A stretch of DNA of 64,000 bases from Parus major (taxonomy: Eukaryota; Chordata; Aves; Passeriformes; Paridae): the NCBI RefSeq assembly GCF_001522545.3, contig NC_031769.1, positions 74,555,356-74,619,355 on the forward strand, given 5' to 3'. The first letter of the stretch is position 1, and every line of letters begins with the position of its first letter. Below the pieces are notes generated by a model, which was given only the letters and a program-made list of their open reading frames with translations, was not told the origin of the DNA and did not search any database. Position numbers and translations under genes: made by a program. Positions 24,762 through 36,901 of the stretch are shown here, one piece after another.

Positions 24762-25013
24762 AAGCATCTTCAGGTCCTTCTTTCTGCCCAGCTATTTTCC
24801 ATCTGGATGTCCCCAGCTTATGCTGCTGTATAGGCTTCCTCTCCAGGTGAATGTCTTGTTGAACTTTCTTTTGTTGAACTTTCTTTGGTTGAACTTCATT
24901 TGGTTCCTGTCAGCCCAGTTCTCCAGCCTGTCCAGGTCCCTTTGGACAGCAACACTACCTCTAGCCAATCAGTCACACCTCTCAGTTTTGTGTGATTACC
25001 AGCCACTTGGAAA
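24762..25013 (-). mobile_element. CR1 retroposon internal fragment, minus orientation
   Basis: The motifs TTGTTGAACTT, CAGCCTGTCCAGGTCCC, TTTGGACAGCAAC and CACCTCTCAGTTTTGTGT follow the antisense strand of the CR1 reverse-transcriptase (ORF2) C-terminal region. Earlier bases (from about 24762) are more weakly similar. The 107-codon plus-strand frame over it is an antisense shadow. A 15-bp triplication lies within. Confidence 0.75.
24856..24900. repeat. 15-bp tandem triplication inside CR1
   Basis: TTGTTGAACTTTCTT occurs at 24856-24870 and 24871-24885, and a variant TGGTTGAACTTCATT at 24886-24900. In the family this GTTGAACTT motif is single, so the triplication is a later local event. Confidence 0.8.
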
Positions 25014-25519
25014 TTCATGTGACTGTGAGTCTTCATTTGTATCTTGGAAATGATGTTAAGAAAATTACAAACATTATTGTGTGTTGATTATAAAGATCAC
25101 TTTTACTTTTGAAATAAAAAGCCTGGTTGCAGTTGAATTGACAGAATAGTTGTAAAATGTCAGATTCAAGTCTCAAAATTTGTAATGCTTAGCTTCTTAA
25201 TCTATTTTCTGTTTGGTCAGCTTGAGCAGATTTTGATTTGTTAATTTTAAGAACAGGATTTTTAAATATCTTATAAAATGTCAGAATTACAAACTCTGTG
25301 CTTTACCAAATGTAAAGTTTCTTTGCACTTTCTGTGCAGCTTCAGTTTATTATCTTTCTCAAGAATACTCATAATCTAATTCTGTATGTAAATGGTTAGT
25401 TATTAACTTACTCTCTAAGTAAATGTATTAAAGTAGACAGCACCATCAGAGGTGTCAGCTATGTCTGCAACTTTTGTGTCTTCATATTTTTCCTAAACCC
25501 AATTATGCCATCCAGCAGA
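25014..25519. other. AT-rich unique non-coding DNA
   Basis: Nothing recognised in this interval between two CR1 pieces. Confidence 0.6.
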
Positions 25520-25650
25520 GATGACACCCTGAGCTACCTGATCTAGTGGGTGGCATCCCTTCCCATGACAGGGGGGTTGGAACAAGACAACCTTTGAGGT
25601 CTTTAAGATCCTTTCCAGCCCAAACCTTTCTCTGATTCTACAATACTGTG
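25520..25650 (+). mobile_element. CR1 retroposon 3' end, plus orientation
   Basis: CTGATCTAGTGGGTGGCATCC, CCCATGACAGGGGGGTTGGA, TTTAAGATCCTTTCCAGCCC and a degenerate terminal TCTGATTCTACAATACTGTG are the CR1 3' end in sense orientation. Confidence 0.88.
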
Positions 25651-27752
25651 AAATCTGCAAATGTATTCAGTATTGGTTAGTTCCTTTTACTTTTGAATTT
25701 GTTTTGTAGAGTTGAGATGTTGCTCACAATGTATATTCTAATAAGTTCTACACTTTTTTTTCTTTAAACTATATAACAGATCAAGGTGGTAATATTATAT
25801 ATATATATTCAAGATATTCTAGATATTCTAGTACACCTTCCACCTCTGTGATGAAACCAACAGCTAAAGGGGATGCTTATACCATTTTGGTCTGAATATA
25901 CTCTGAATGATAAAAACTGATTTAGGAAGGGGGAGAAGAGTGCTTGCCCTCCAGAACTACATGAAACCATTGTTCCTCATTATACTGTGTATTATCACCT
26001 TGCTCAGAACTACTTGGAAAGATGTCTTTTCATAGAAAATTGCAGATTAATTTTGCCAGTATAGTGCAACATTTCTGTAAACTACCAAATAATGGTTTCA
26101 AAAAGAAGTTTCTCTTTCTTTTGTTTCTAATTATAAATCATTCAGGCAGAGCAAATATTATGCTTACTCTACTCTTTCCTGAAATTGTATTGTTAGAGGA
26201 CATGCTGTTTAATCATTAACTTTCTTATGTTTGCATGATATAATAGGCTGCTGTGTGGTGCTGCTTCCCTGCTTGATGCATCCAGGGATGCATGCTTCAG
26301 GGGAAAATCAGTTGTGAGAGCATAAAGGAAGGCAGTAACTTCACCCTTTGTGGGGAAGGCTGTAACTGGTTGATTCAGTGGAAAATCCTTTGTGGGAAAA
26401 TATTTAGTAAAAAAATGTATTTGAAAGTACGTTTTGTGGAGATGTGTATTAATATCTACAGTTTTGGAATGATGTTTATGATGAAATAATGGCTATATCA
26501 GATATTCTTTCTAGAGTTAATTCTGTTTCATTCCTACTCTTTCTTCAGTCCTAGGTAGGAGCTGGGTAGTAGAAATGGTGAAGGACAAGTCACTCCAAGT
26601 GATAGATTCCTGAAAGATTCTTCTTCCTTCTGGAGCCTGTTGATGTAATTTTTCAAAGAAGTCTTATTTTTAGTTGGCCATGCTGTGTATGCTCTGGATA
26701 CTCAAATAGTTTACTGAGGAGCTGAACAGTAGTTTATATTCCACTGGCCCAGTTGCTAAGGTTATTTATTTTGGGTGAGAAAAAAGTTAAATCAGGAGTT
26801 ATGTGGAACTAACATCCTCACCCAGCTGTATTAAAGATGAAATTAATGTATATGCTTAAAAGCATAAATGGAGGAGTTACATAAATATAAAACATTTCAG
26901 AATGACTTTTATAGTTAACTAAAAATGTAAATTTTGATTGCACAAGGATAATTTTTTCATTTTTTTATTTCAATTTTTCATATTTTTTTTCAATTTTTTT
27001 CTTTAGATGGGCTATATTTTCTCAATAAGAAGAGTGAGAGTGAGAATTAAACTTCAGTGCTGTCATAAAATAGAATTCAGAAACCTGATTTATTTTTTAG
27101 TTGCTATGATTTGGTACCATATGAGAAGGGAAGTAAATATAATTTGTTTGTTTCCATCTACCTAATGAATATTTTTTAATCAGATGCCTTAATTAGCACT
27201 TTCCTGACCTCAGACACCTTTTCTGCTACAACCTTGGTAAAGATTCAGTATGTAGTTTTACATTTATGTGTTATTTTAACCAGATTCTACCATACTCCCT
27301 CATTTATCTTTTCATTAGCACATAGATATTTTCCTGAAAAATCCCAGAAAAATGGTCAATGCACATTTACTTTAATATAAGTCTGCAAGCATGTTGTGAG
27401 CCCAGACAGTTTGGATCAAGAGAGTTTGCATATGCAGAAGATAAATCATCATGGATACATCCTGTATTTATTTTTTTGTGACTTGACAGCGTTGGGAAAT
27501 CTGTGAATACTGCCTTTGTTTCCTTTTGTAGTCTTCTCTCAAATGAACAAACAAAACCAAACACAATAGACAGGATGGATGAAACACACAGAGATCCCAT
27601 TCTGAAAGAGTTTTTTGCTTGTTTGTCTTTCCATTCCTTGGCTATGGGAACATGCATCAACTAATGATTATGTTACCATTTACTCATCCATATAAATGAA
27701 TACATAGCAGGAACTAAGAGAAATTTCTAAACCAGTAAATTATTTTCAAATA
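25651..27752. other. AT-rich unique non-coding DNA
   Basis: No gene recognised. A short TA run at 25794-25809 is followed by two copies of AGATATTCT. T-rich runs occur near 26955-27003. Confidence 0.6.
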
Positions 27753-27897
27753 ATAGAACCATAGATTTGTTAAGGTTGGAAAAGACCTCTAAGATTATTA
27801 AGTCAAACCATTAGCCCAGTAGTCTTATTCACCACTAAACCATATCACCCAGTGCCATGTACACACATTTTTTGAGTACTCCCAGGGATGGTGATTA
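27753..27897 (-). mobile_element. CR1 retroposon fragment, minus orientation
   Basis: ATAGAACCATAGATTTGTTA, AAGGTTGGAAAAGACCTCTA, AAGATTATTAAGTCAAACCA, CACTAAACCATATCACCCAG and CCCAGGGATGGTGATTAC follow an antisense CR1 3' end closely. It is one of the better preserved copies in the window. Confidence 0.9.
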
Positions 27898-29314
27898 CAA
27901 GAACAAGGCATATTTTCTACTTTTTTGTCTGTTTATCAAAGATAAAGTTCATGGTGCCATGACCATATGTGCCAACACACACATATTGCCCATGATCCCA
28001 AGTGAATTTTTATATTCTCCTGCTTCTGATGCATACAATCTTGTGGCAAACTGAATCACGTGTAATCTATAAGTAAACTTATATTTTCCTAAATTATAGG
28101 GTAAATTATACCTCCATTAGGGATTCTCTGAATGCACAGAGTGAAGTGTAAGTAGCAAATCTGAACAAGAAACATCAGTAGTAACAATGGAAGGAGGTAA
28201 ACACTGGGGAGTAGGAAAAAAACCAAAGACTGTGTATTATATATTTTGTTGTGTAAGCAGACATTATTTTACAGGCAGCTACAGCCCTTTATTTATTGAG
28301 AAGAGCCTTCTTCTGGGGTAATTGCTGTTCTAAGAAGGAGGTTTGATTCTAATATTAATTCTGTAAATAAAGTGAAACTGCTGTATACAGGAGCGAATGT
28401 TCTCATTTAGTATTCCTTTAAAGACTAACATTCTTTCATCAATGATTCAGTTTTACAAATCATTATTATGCTGTAAATTATTAAGCTGCATAAATTATTC
28501 TTTGTATGTAATGTGTAAGTTTGAATGTAGATAGAATTTTATACTTCTCTCTAGATGACAGAAGCCATTCTGCTCTTGTTATTCATTCATCTGGAAACAC
28601 TGCAGTTCTTATTTTTTAAATTTGTTTTACATAACTGAATTAAGCTTTGACCTAAGAGTTGTTTTACCATGTGGAACTTACATCAATGAGTAGCAGAACT
28701 TCTTGAAGAAGCAATTTTCTGCATATTGGAGGAAAAAAATACAGGTCATTAAATATGTATATATCCTTAAATATACATGTAAATATTAAAAGAACTGTTG
28801 TGCTGGTAATGGTATTTGATAACCACCACCCCTAAAACCCTCTCTCCGCCCTCCAGCTAAAAACCCCTTTACGCCCAACTGAAAACCCTTTAAAAACAGA
28901 ACAGAACCCCACAACAAAGAAAATCAAACTTTTGGGCTGAGTTTACCCCCATACAGATAAATCATGGGTGGTAGTGATAATTGGGTTGGAGGCAGGAAGT
29001 ACACAAATACAGTCAACATTTTTACAACAACCAAGGAGACTCTTTTGCTGTTGAAACTTGTCAGCAAATATCTCAAGGACAATTTTAGAGTCTTTCTGTT
29101 ATCTCTACCTCCTTAGAATGACAGCTAATTTAATGCTTAATTGTAAGACTGTCTTTGGTGTCCAATGTATCTGTGAGGTGTTTTCTATGACTTAGCTAGC
29201 CAATACTATCTTGGAGAGCAAAGTTATCCATTTGTTTCTTTGTCATATTTTTAAAAGCATATTAATGCTTATGCCAAAATGGAAAAAATAATCTCCTGCC
29301 CAATCATTCTGCTC
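27898..29314. other. AT-rich unique non-coding DNA
   Basis: No gene recognised. The interval 28420-28520 looks like a candidate conserved element (TAAATTATTAAG, TGCATAAATTATTC). A C/A-rich tract with few G lies at 28820-28925. Confidence 0.55.
28820..28925. repeat. A/C-rich low-complexity tract
   Basis: ACCACCACCCCTAAAACCCT-type sequence with almost no G. It is opposite in strand to most other tracts of this kind in the window. Confidence 0.6.
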
Positions 29315-30059
29315 TATTGAGGTACAAAACACTTGCTCGTGGTGAGAGACTTCTCCAGGGTCAAGCTGTTTAGGTATAAGCAATTTATTATAGGGGTAAA
29401 GAGAGGGAGAGACCCGTGTCCACCGCCAGCCTCGGCATACACATGGTCAGGGAGGGAGGGACAGTGGAGCGAGGAGAACAGGAGAGGAGAGGTTAAAGAG
29501 GGGGAGGGAGGAATCAAGAGAGAACGAGGGAGAGTGGGGAGAACAAGGGAGGCTTAGGAGAGGAGAGTAAGAGGGAACACAAGGGAGTGAAGAGAGTGGG
29601 GAGAGTAAGAGAGAGAGAGAGAGAGGGGAGAAAATGAAGGCGTGGGGGGAATCAAGAGGATTAAGAGGGTAGGAAGAGTCAGAGTGAAGTTCCTGTTACA
29701 ATACATGTCTTTCTATAGTGAATACTCTAATTCCTAGTAACCAATCACTATGAGACACACCCACTAAATAATTTACATGTAGCCTATATGAATTACTATA
29801 TTACCATACAGTGTTACATTTCAAACTCTAAAGGCTTTAAAAATTCTTCCCTTGCTGCTTGACCTTTGGATTCTCTATATGCAGAAGGGCATTGTTTCCT
29901 CAATCAGGGATTTTCCTTTACCTGACTAGTAACTAGTACTCAGTATCTTATGACTCAAAGCTAGCTCTCATTTCTACTTTGATTCTAGGCTTTATATTTT
30001 CAGGATCTTTTGCTAAACAATCATATTCATAAGGTTTCCCTGTTTCATCCTCCCCAACA
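29315..30059 (-). mobile_element. Solo LTR of an endogenous retrovirus, minus orientation, with a purine-rich block
   Basis: On the minus strand the element begins TGTTGGGGAGGATGAAACAG at 30059. A CCAAT box sits in reverse (GATTGGTTACT; plus CCAAT at 29741-29745). Next comes a long CT-rich block (GA-rich on the plus strand, about 29400-29690) and an AATAAATTGC poly-A signal at 29384-29389. The end is near GTTTTGTACCTCA at about 29318. This arrangement and the texture are those of avian LTRs. The six bases CTGCTC lie at 29309-29314 and 30060-30065 and could be the target duplication, but then the 3' end would be ..CAATA rather than ..CA, so the left end may be 29315 or 29318. No internal genes accompany it. 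Confidence 0.72.
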
Positions 30060-32150
30060 CTGCTCAAAGTTACCATTTCTGTCTTTACTGTTAGTAGTCA
30101 TATTTCTATCTGATGAAATGTCTTTTCTTCTTAAGCAAAAAGAGACATAACGTTTTACATATAGTTAGTTGTATCTTTTCAAAATGATTGTGAAGTATTT
30201 TCCAATAATATGAAAACAGCAAACTAGCATTCTTCAGAGGTAAAGCATATCTGTTATTTTTGTAAGTTATGAAAAACTAATTTCTCTAGTTATTTCATCA
30301 TATTTTTAGTCTTCTGCCTGGTTCATTCTTCTGTGTCTTGTTTTCCATAGTGAGTTCATTAACTTAAAAAAAGGAAAGTTGTAAAAAACTTGACTTGCAA
30401 AAAAATGATTGCAGTTGTTTGTACATCATTCAGTTTCCAGGCACTATTTCATTATAGTTATTTACATTGTAAGCAGCTGCAATAGAATGAAAGAAGAGAT
30501 GGGACAAAGGTAGGCCGTATCATGCTGAAACAATCCACTATTTTTTGTTATTATACCTAGGAAGAAAATCAACAAAATGATAATTCTCTCTATCAATTTT
30601 TTACATTTGAAATAAGACTAAATTATTTCACCAGATTATTTTCAAGGAATGTGAATCTTTTGAAATCCAAGACCCTGCCTTGTATAATTACAAACTGATC
30701 AATTAGTTTACCATGCGAGGTGGGGCACAGCTCCAAAATTAGGATGCCATTACCAGGAGTTGGATTTCAGTTTAATTTTTACTGGCAATAAGACCACAAG
30801 GCTGTAATAACAGTCCAGCACAAAACTTATGTCCATTTCCAACGGTTTAGTTCTAAGAAGAAAGAAAAATCTTCAAAGGAATGTTCTAATTAGAAGTAGG
30901 CAGCAAACATGAACTTCACCCCTGGTTTGTATCTGTTTGTCTCTGAGTGACTTGTGTTCTCCCAACCCTTTTCCCCATTGGCCACCTTCCTGTCTCTTCC
31001 AGGCAGGAAAATAGAAGACCCAATATAAATTTATTTTGCCCATTCAAGATCATATACTTTTCCTGTATAAAACTGTTTTGGAAGCCCTAGAAGTCCTCTG
31101 CTAGTGAAAAATAATTTATTTTGCATGTGTTGTTCTCTTTCAGAACTCCCCAGTAAATTGTGTACATCCCGTTAGTAGTGCTTACCAAAGTAAAGAAATG
31201 TTGAGGTATTTGGTACCCATTGTGGTCCCTAGGTAGTGTATTGCTTCTTTTATTTATCCTTGAATTTTTTTGGAAGAATTTTTAGTTGTTTTCATATGTG
31301 GCTTCATTACACCATATAAAACTGTAGGAACTTAATGAAAAAAATTAATATTTGCTTGAAGATAATGGTGTTCTGCATTTTGAGTAATGAAAATTAGTAA
31401 TGCAGTATACTGTTTTTGAAGCTCACTGAATATGCAGGAATCATCAGGATATGTGGGAGGTTTGTTTGTATGCTCTTCATGAATTTGGATTTCTTCTACT
31501 GATCAGAAAACTTTTGCATTGTGTCTCAATTGGAATTATGCCCTAACTCTCTCCACAATCAAAAATGAACTCTAGTAGGACTTCAAACGCCACACCATCA
31601 TCTCTTCATTGGTCTGTCAGAATGGAAAAATGAATTTAGATAACCCAAGGAGCCCATTCATTAACTCTGTAGGCTTCCCATTAGGCTGATGCTTAGTTAT
31701 TAAGGAGAGTTTTACCAAGTTATTCATCAAGGGAAGAAACTGGAGAGGTTTGCATTGTAAAACAACTTTTTTTGTTGGGCATATGTTAAACTCTGACCTA
31801 ACACTCCTTAATTTTTGACACTTGGAGTCCTCCCAGTATAAAAAATATTTTGATGTATTTTGTGTTTCAAGGCACTTCTTATTTTTATATAATTGAATAA
31901 ATGCATAAATATTTTGTTTCTAAATCATGGTACATTTACTTATACAAACAAGAAACAACGAACAGCAGTATTTAAGAAATACTTTAATAAAATTGGTCCT
32001 GCTTATTACTAAAATTAGCAGCAATATCCAACATCACCAGTCATCTGTTGTGAGGGTGAAGTAGGCTGAATATTAGAATGAGTCAGAGAATGATGTTGTG
32101 CTTTAAGTTCTTCTATTTTATGTATTTCTAGAATGCTATTAAATCTAGAA
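30060..32150. other. AT-rich unique non-coding DNA
   Basis: No gene or TE recognised. The part at 30680-30850 has the texture of a conserved element (CTGATCAATTAGTTTACCAT, GCCATTACCAGGAG) but this is untested. Confidence 0.55.
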
Positions 32151-32199
32151 AAAGGATTTACTTTTAATTCTATCTATTCTAGAGGCATAATTGAATATT
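32151..32199 (+). repeat. 49-bp dispersed direct repeat, copy 1
   Basis: The segment starting AAAGGATTTACTTTTAATTC and ending CATAATTGAATATT matches 34001-34049 at 48 of 49 positions (CTATT versus CCATT). The flanks of the two copies do not match. Confidence 0.9.
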
Positions 32200-34000
32200 G
32201 AAACTCATTCTGTTTTGATACAAGATGTGTTATATTTAGAGTGCAGCAGAAGAAGCAGCCATCTAACATGGCAGATGACAGCTTGGCATAAATTGATCTA
32301 ATCCAGCTGTAGCAGAGGTCTTAGGTCACCGTGCACACCCTTTCTTCTTTGGCTTGCTGAACCCAGCTATTACAGCTCACTGTACCCAGGTATTTATCTG
32401 GAGACACAGCAGTGTTGTGTAGCTTAGGAGTGAACTGTGAGGGTGGAAAGTGGTGTAATTTGAACCTAATGAACTTGATATTGGGAAAGAAAAATATTTC
32501 AATGTGATTTCAGGGAAAGGGGTATAATTTCTTGGTAAGAATGTGGAAAATCTTTTAGAGACATTGGTCAGCTTGCAGTACAATGCCTAAAACCATGTCA
32601 GTCTGAAGTAATCATGGAAGCTGTTCTTCAATTCAAACTGTTTTATTATAAGGACAACTATTTTCCAATTCCTTTCCATGTCAGTCAAGGCACATATATA
32701 TATGTACAGATAGATTGAAAGAGAAAGGAGTGAAGAACATCTACGCAGATACATGAAGCTCTGTGTGTGCTGGAAATCTGTTTCTTTTAAACATCACTGG
32801 CAACCTTTTGCTCTTGTCATACTTGAATACTCTCTAAATCAGAACTTGAAATATATTCAGAAGTGTTTGACTTGTGTAAACTCAGTCATGTAAGCTCTAT
32901 AGTTCAGTAGTTGCTCTTTTCCTTCTTAAACAACTCTTACAGAAGATTATCACATTTTCAGAGCATAATATATTGCAAAATGCCTTTAACATGAAAATAT
33001 CTATTATGCAAATATTAGAAAGTAGATTTTGTTAGGTGTTTGAAATTGAATATATCCTTGTTGGCATTCATTGAATTATGGTGGCTTAGAGATGTAGAAA
33101 AATAACAATAGGTATCTCCTACACAGATTCAATGACTACATAACCCGTTAGCAGTTCTTGATAGTGTATATGACAGTAACCCATACATCATGATCTTTCA
33201 GAATTCTGAGGGTGTTGTACAAAAAGCTGTTTCCTCCAGTTCACAGAATTTGAATTTGAACTGCTGCTTTTTTCTGAACTTTTCTCCTTAATGAATAGAT
33301 TGTGTACTCCAACAATGATAACTTCAGATGCTTTTGGAACTCTGGAGAAATAAAGATTTGATAATGAAATACCAATTTGAAACAAATAACTTATATACTT
33401 GGTCATGCAGTGCAAATAATAAAAAAATATTTTCTGCTTCTTGGGGGCAGTTCCTAAGTCACTATACCAGAAGGCAGAATTAAGACTCCTTGCATGTGTA
33501 GATGTGTGCTTTAAGAATGTCTGTAGCTTTAATGACCATAAAGGTTAAATTCTCAAGTTCACTATAAAAGGATTTTAATTATGTTCTATTAATTTGAACA
33601 AGAAATTTTTTTTATAAAATTTGAAGAAATAAAAATAAAGGTTTACGGTAGGACACAAAATGTCAAGTGCAACATTACTCAGTGAAAACAACTTAGGGAA
33701 GGCTTACTTCAGCCTCTGCTGCATTAAAATACCATAATGTCTTCTAATGTGTTTGGAAATCATTTATAACCACTGATTCAGCACAAGGATTAGGGTATGC
33801 TTGTTTCCATTGAAAGGTTTCACTAATGATGTCAAGTATGAATTCTCTGAATAGATAAAGAGGTTTAGACATAGCAAGTTATCATTGTGTGACTTTTTCC
33901 CTAAATGTTTTCAAGTCAAGAGTCTGCTTAAAAAGAAACAGATGAAGTATATAAATCTATTCTAAACCTGGAAGATTTAGCTGAAGGGTAGAAGGTCTGT
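32200..34000. other. AT-rich unique non-coding DNA
   Basis: No gene recognised. A block at about 32240-32400 is more GC-balanced and could be a conserved element or an old insert. Confidence 0.55.
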
Positions 34001-34049
34001 AAAGGATTTACTTTTAATTCTATCCATTCTAGAGGCATAATTGAATATT
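34001..34049 (+). repeat. 49-bp dispersed direct repeat, copy 2
   Basis: Matches 32151-32199 with a single difference. The copies are 1850 bp apart in the same orientation. The near identity suggests a recent templated insertion or gene-conversion-like event rather than an old TE. Confidence 0.9.
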
Positions 34050-34487
34050 TATGTGTACAGTTATGTGGTAACCACTGTGACCGTTTGTAAAAGTGAAGTT
34101 TTAACAGCAAATAATGTAGTCCAGACTTCAAGGGAATAATCTTTTCCTTAGTAGAGAATGTAAAAATTTGTTAGTATTTTAGATGGAAGGGACAATTACT
34201 ATATTATATTTATCTGATAATGATATATAACTGTAAAACTTGTGCACTACATCACATTTTTTACCATAAACCTACTATCTCTATAACAGACAATTTTTCC
34301 AAATGCAATTCGTAATTGTAACAATAAGACAGGTTTTTTTAAGACATTTTGCAGCTATTGGCAATGCCAGATAAAAACCTCAGATTTCTAAAAGGTGTGT
34401 TCAATAAATCAAAAAACTGAAATTAATGAAAATACGAGATCCCTTAAGAGTCAATAGCTTTCCAGTTTATGAAACTCTGCCCCCAGG
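34050..34487. other. AT-rich unique non-coding DNA
   Basis: No feature recognised between copy 2 of the 49-bp repeat and the next duplicated segment. Confidence 0.6.
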
Positions 34488-34627
34488 TTTTTGGAAGTCA
34501 TATCTCCAGTGACTTTTAAGTCACTTATGTAGAAATAAAATGGGCTTCTTAAGGACAGTTATACGTTAAGATAAACACCAAATAAGAAATGTACTTCATA
34601 GAAGGTTTTTGTATTCTTGAAGTATAA
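34488..34627 (+). repeat. About 140-bp dispersed repeat, copy 1
   Basis: From TTTTGGAAGTCATATCTC to TTCTTGAAGTATAA this matches 37183-37320 in the same orientation at roughly 80% by eye. Identical runs include ACTTTTAAGT, TTAAGATAAA and ATAGAAGGTTTTTGTA. The two copies lie 2.7 kb apart and on either side of the ERVL LTR at 36343-36901. Confidence 0.85.
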
Positions 34628-36342
34628 AAAAAGTGATTGTATCTCAGATGCTCAAGAAATACCTCAGTGTGGCAATTCTTTAGATTTTCAGGTGATGTAT
34701 ATCTTTCTAGGGTGTGTCCTACATTAAACTGTGTGAGAATGTGGTGGGCTATGTCAGGCAGTCCCCATCAAGTGCATACGCATATTTTTTCATGAAGTTG
34801 CATATTTTGACATGTTAGAGCTCACAGTGGTGATTTGAGGATGATGGCAGTATGTTTTGTAAAAGACATTTCATAAGATAATTCTTTAAAAACCGTGTTT
34901 TTGCCTTTTATATAAATAAGTTTTTGTTCTGCCTTGTTTTATTTTGTTTTTTTTTGTTTTGTTTTGTTTTTTATTTATATGGGGCCTTTTGTAATGTCAG
35001 AATATGGAATTCTGTTTTCTAATTAAAAATGTGTTATGCTTGCAAGTGTAAAACTTGAGCAGCCTTTTCTGCCTCCTATCTCTTACATTTTCTCTGTACA
35101 GGATTTCATAAATTAGACAAAAAATTTCAAGAGAATGATAAGAAATCAACCATTTTAAATTAGTGACTCTGAAGATGTATTATACTCTTGATCTTCTGCC
35201 ACCACAAAGTGACACTAGGCTTGTCAGTATAATATTACATCTTTGAGGTATTTAAACGAACAAGTTTTGGTGTTTCTGGGTTTTTTTTTTTAAAGCCAAC
35301 AATAAAATGTATATTTTATGTTTGCAGGTTTGTTTTTTTTCTTTTGAATAGCTGCAGTGTAATTAGATAAAAACTGGTTTTGCTTTTGTTTGAGAAAAAA
35401 AATGGAAAGACACTTGAAACTTAAATTTATGTGTTAAAATCCAGAAATGTAAACATTTTTTTCCACATATGTTGCCCTTATTTTTAAAGTAATTGTTTAC
35501 TTTGGAAAAGAAAAATTGTTGTTACTTCATGTATAAAGAATGTGAGAAACTATTTAAAGAATAACTGATTTTAGAAAAGAATGTCTTTTGATTAATTTCC
35601 ACAGCTGATTGTCAGGGTTTCTGGACTCTCCCCCATCACTCAGATGATCTTGGATTTTGTATATATCAAGTAATGGGATGGATATAACTAAATTGTCTGT
35701 TTCACATGGGCATCAGTAATGAGGGCCTCAGATAGAAGATGGTGTATGGCTGTCACGTACTAATGTGTTTGATGTTATGTCCAGAGATGTTTCTTTTTGA
35801 ACATGTTGGTGTTTTCATAACCCAGAACAGTTAAGAAGGATCTTTATTAAGATAAAAGATAAAGTACATTTAGGTATGTTCCAGTGTTTTATTGCAGAAA
35901 GCCTGTCCATTTTTTGTATTGTAGGTTTGTAAATGGTTCCCAAAAGGATACTGTACTTTTCACCATGTTATGATAAAGAATGATGCAGTTTATCATTATG
36001 CTGTTTCTTGTTACAATAGTCTGATTAATACAACAAAATTGTATCTCTAGGTTTTGTGGGTTTTTTGGTTTTGTGTTTTGGGGGTTTTTTTAATCTAGCT
36101 GAGGCTTCCTTGGGCAAGAAAAGGCTTATTTTTGTGCAGAGCTACAAATGTGCAAAAAGGTTGACTACAAAATTGTGGGGTCATAGCTTATTAGATTCAA
36201 TGGATTTAGATTTCCTATTATCAAATTTTAAATGTGTTAAATAAATTTTGTATGTGACTTTAAGGGGAAAACCATCTCTCTTCAACTCAAGGTAAATATT
36301 GCACTGAGATTAGCTGGGACCTTTAATAAATAATGAGGCAAT
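34628..36342. other. AT-rich unique non-coding DNA with T/G-rich tracts
   Basis: No gene recognised. Contains a TTTTG-repeat tract at about 34925-34975 and a GGTTTTTT-type tract at 36049-36092. Confidence 0.6.
34925..34975. repeat. TTTTG-type simple repeat
   Basis: TTTTGTTTTGTTTTGTTTTT units in the plus strand. Confidence 0.8.
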
Positions 36343-36901
36343 TGATCAGGTTTAACCCCAGAGAGCAACCAAGCACCACACAGCTGCTTGTTCGCTCTCC
36401 CACGAGCAGGATCAGGGAGAGAATCGGAACAGTAGCTCAACTCACAGGTTTTTCAATTTCGAAAGCCAGTTTAATAAGTAAACCAAAAGCCAGGGGCTAC
36501 CATTTCCCATGGGCAGGCAGGTGTTCAGGCATTTCCAGGGGATCAGGGCCCTGTCACATGTAGCAGTCACTTGGCGAGACAGACAGCATCACTCCAAAAG
36601 TCTGCCCTTCCTCCTTCTTTTCCCCTGCTTTACATACTCAGCATGACACCAAGGTGGTCTGGAATATTCCTTGTGTCATTTGGGGTCAGCTGTCCAGGCT
36701 GGGTCCCTCCCCCAGTCTGCCCCAGACTGCTGGTGGAATGGTGTGAGGGTCCGAAAAGGCCTTGGCTTTGTGCAAACTCTGCTCAGAAGTAACAAAAAAC
36801 ACCTCTGTAATATCAACACTGTGTTCAGCACAATACCAGAGTGGGACCCCACACAAGCTACTGTGAAGAAAATTAACTCAACCCCAGACAAAACCAGCAC
36901 A
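36343..36901 (-). mobile_element. ERVL-type solo LTR, minus orientation
   Basis: Read on the minus strand it begins TGTGCTGGTTTTGTCTGGGG, then TGAGTTAATTTTCTTCACAG. It ends GGTTAAACCTGATCA at 36343, keeping TG...CA ends. On the plus strand the recognisable motifs are AGCATGACACCAAGGTGGTC, GGAATATTCC, TTTGGGGTCAGCTGTCCAGG, GGAATGGTGTGAG, CTCAGAAGTAACAAAAAACA and AAGAAAATTAACTCAACCCC. A minus-strand ATTAAA (36470-36475) is the likely poly-A signal. Length is about 559 bp. No internal retroviral genes adjoin it. No target duplication is evident. Several 60-87 codon frames inside it are not genes. Confidence 0.88.

Noticed and set aside
24730..25053. 107-codon plus-strand frame
   Set aside because: It is the antisense shadow of a CR1 reverse-transcriptase fragment.
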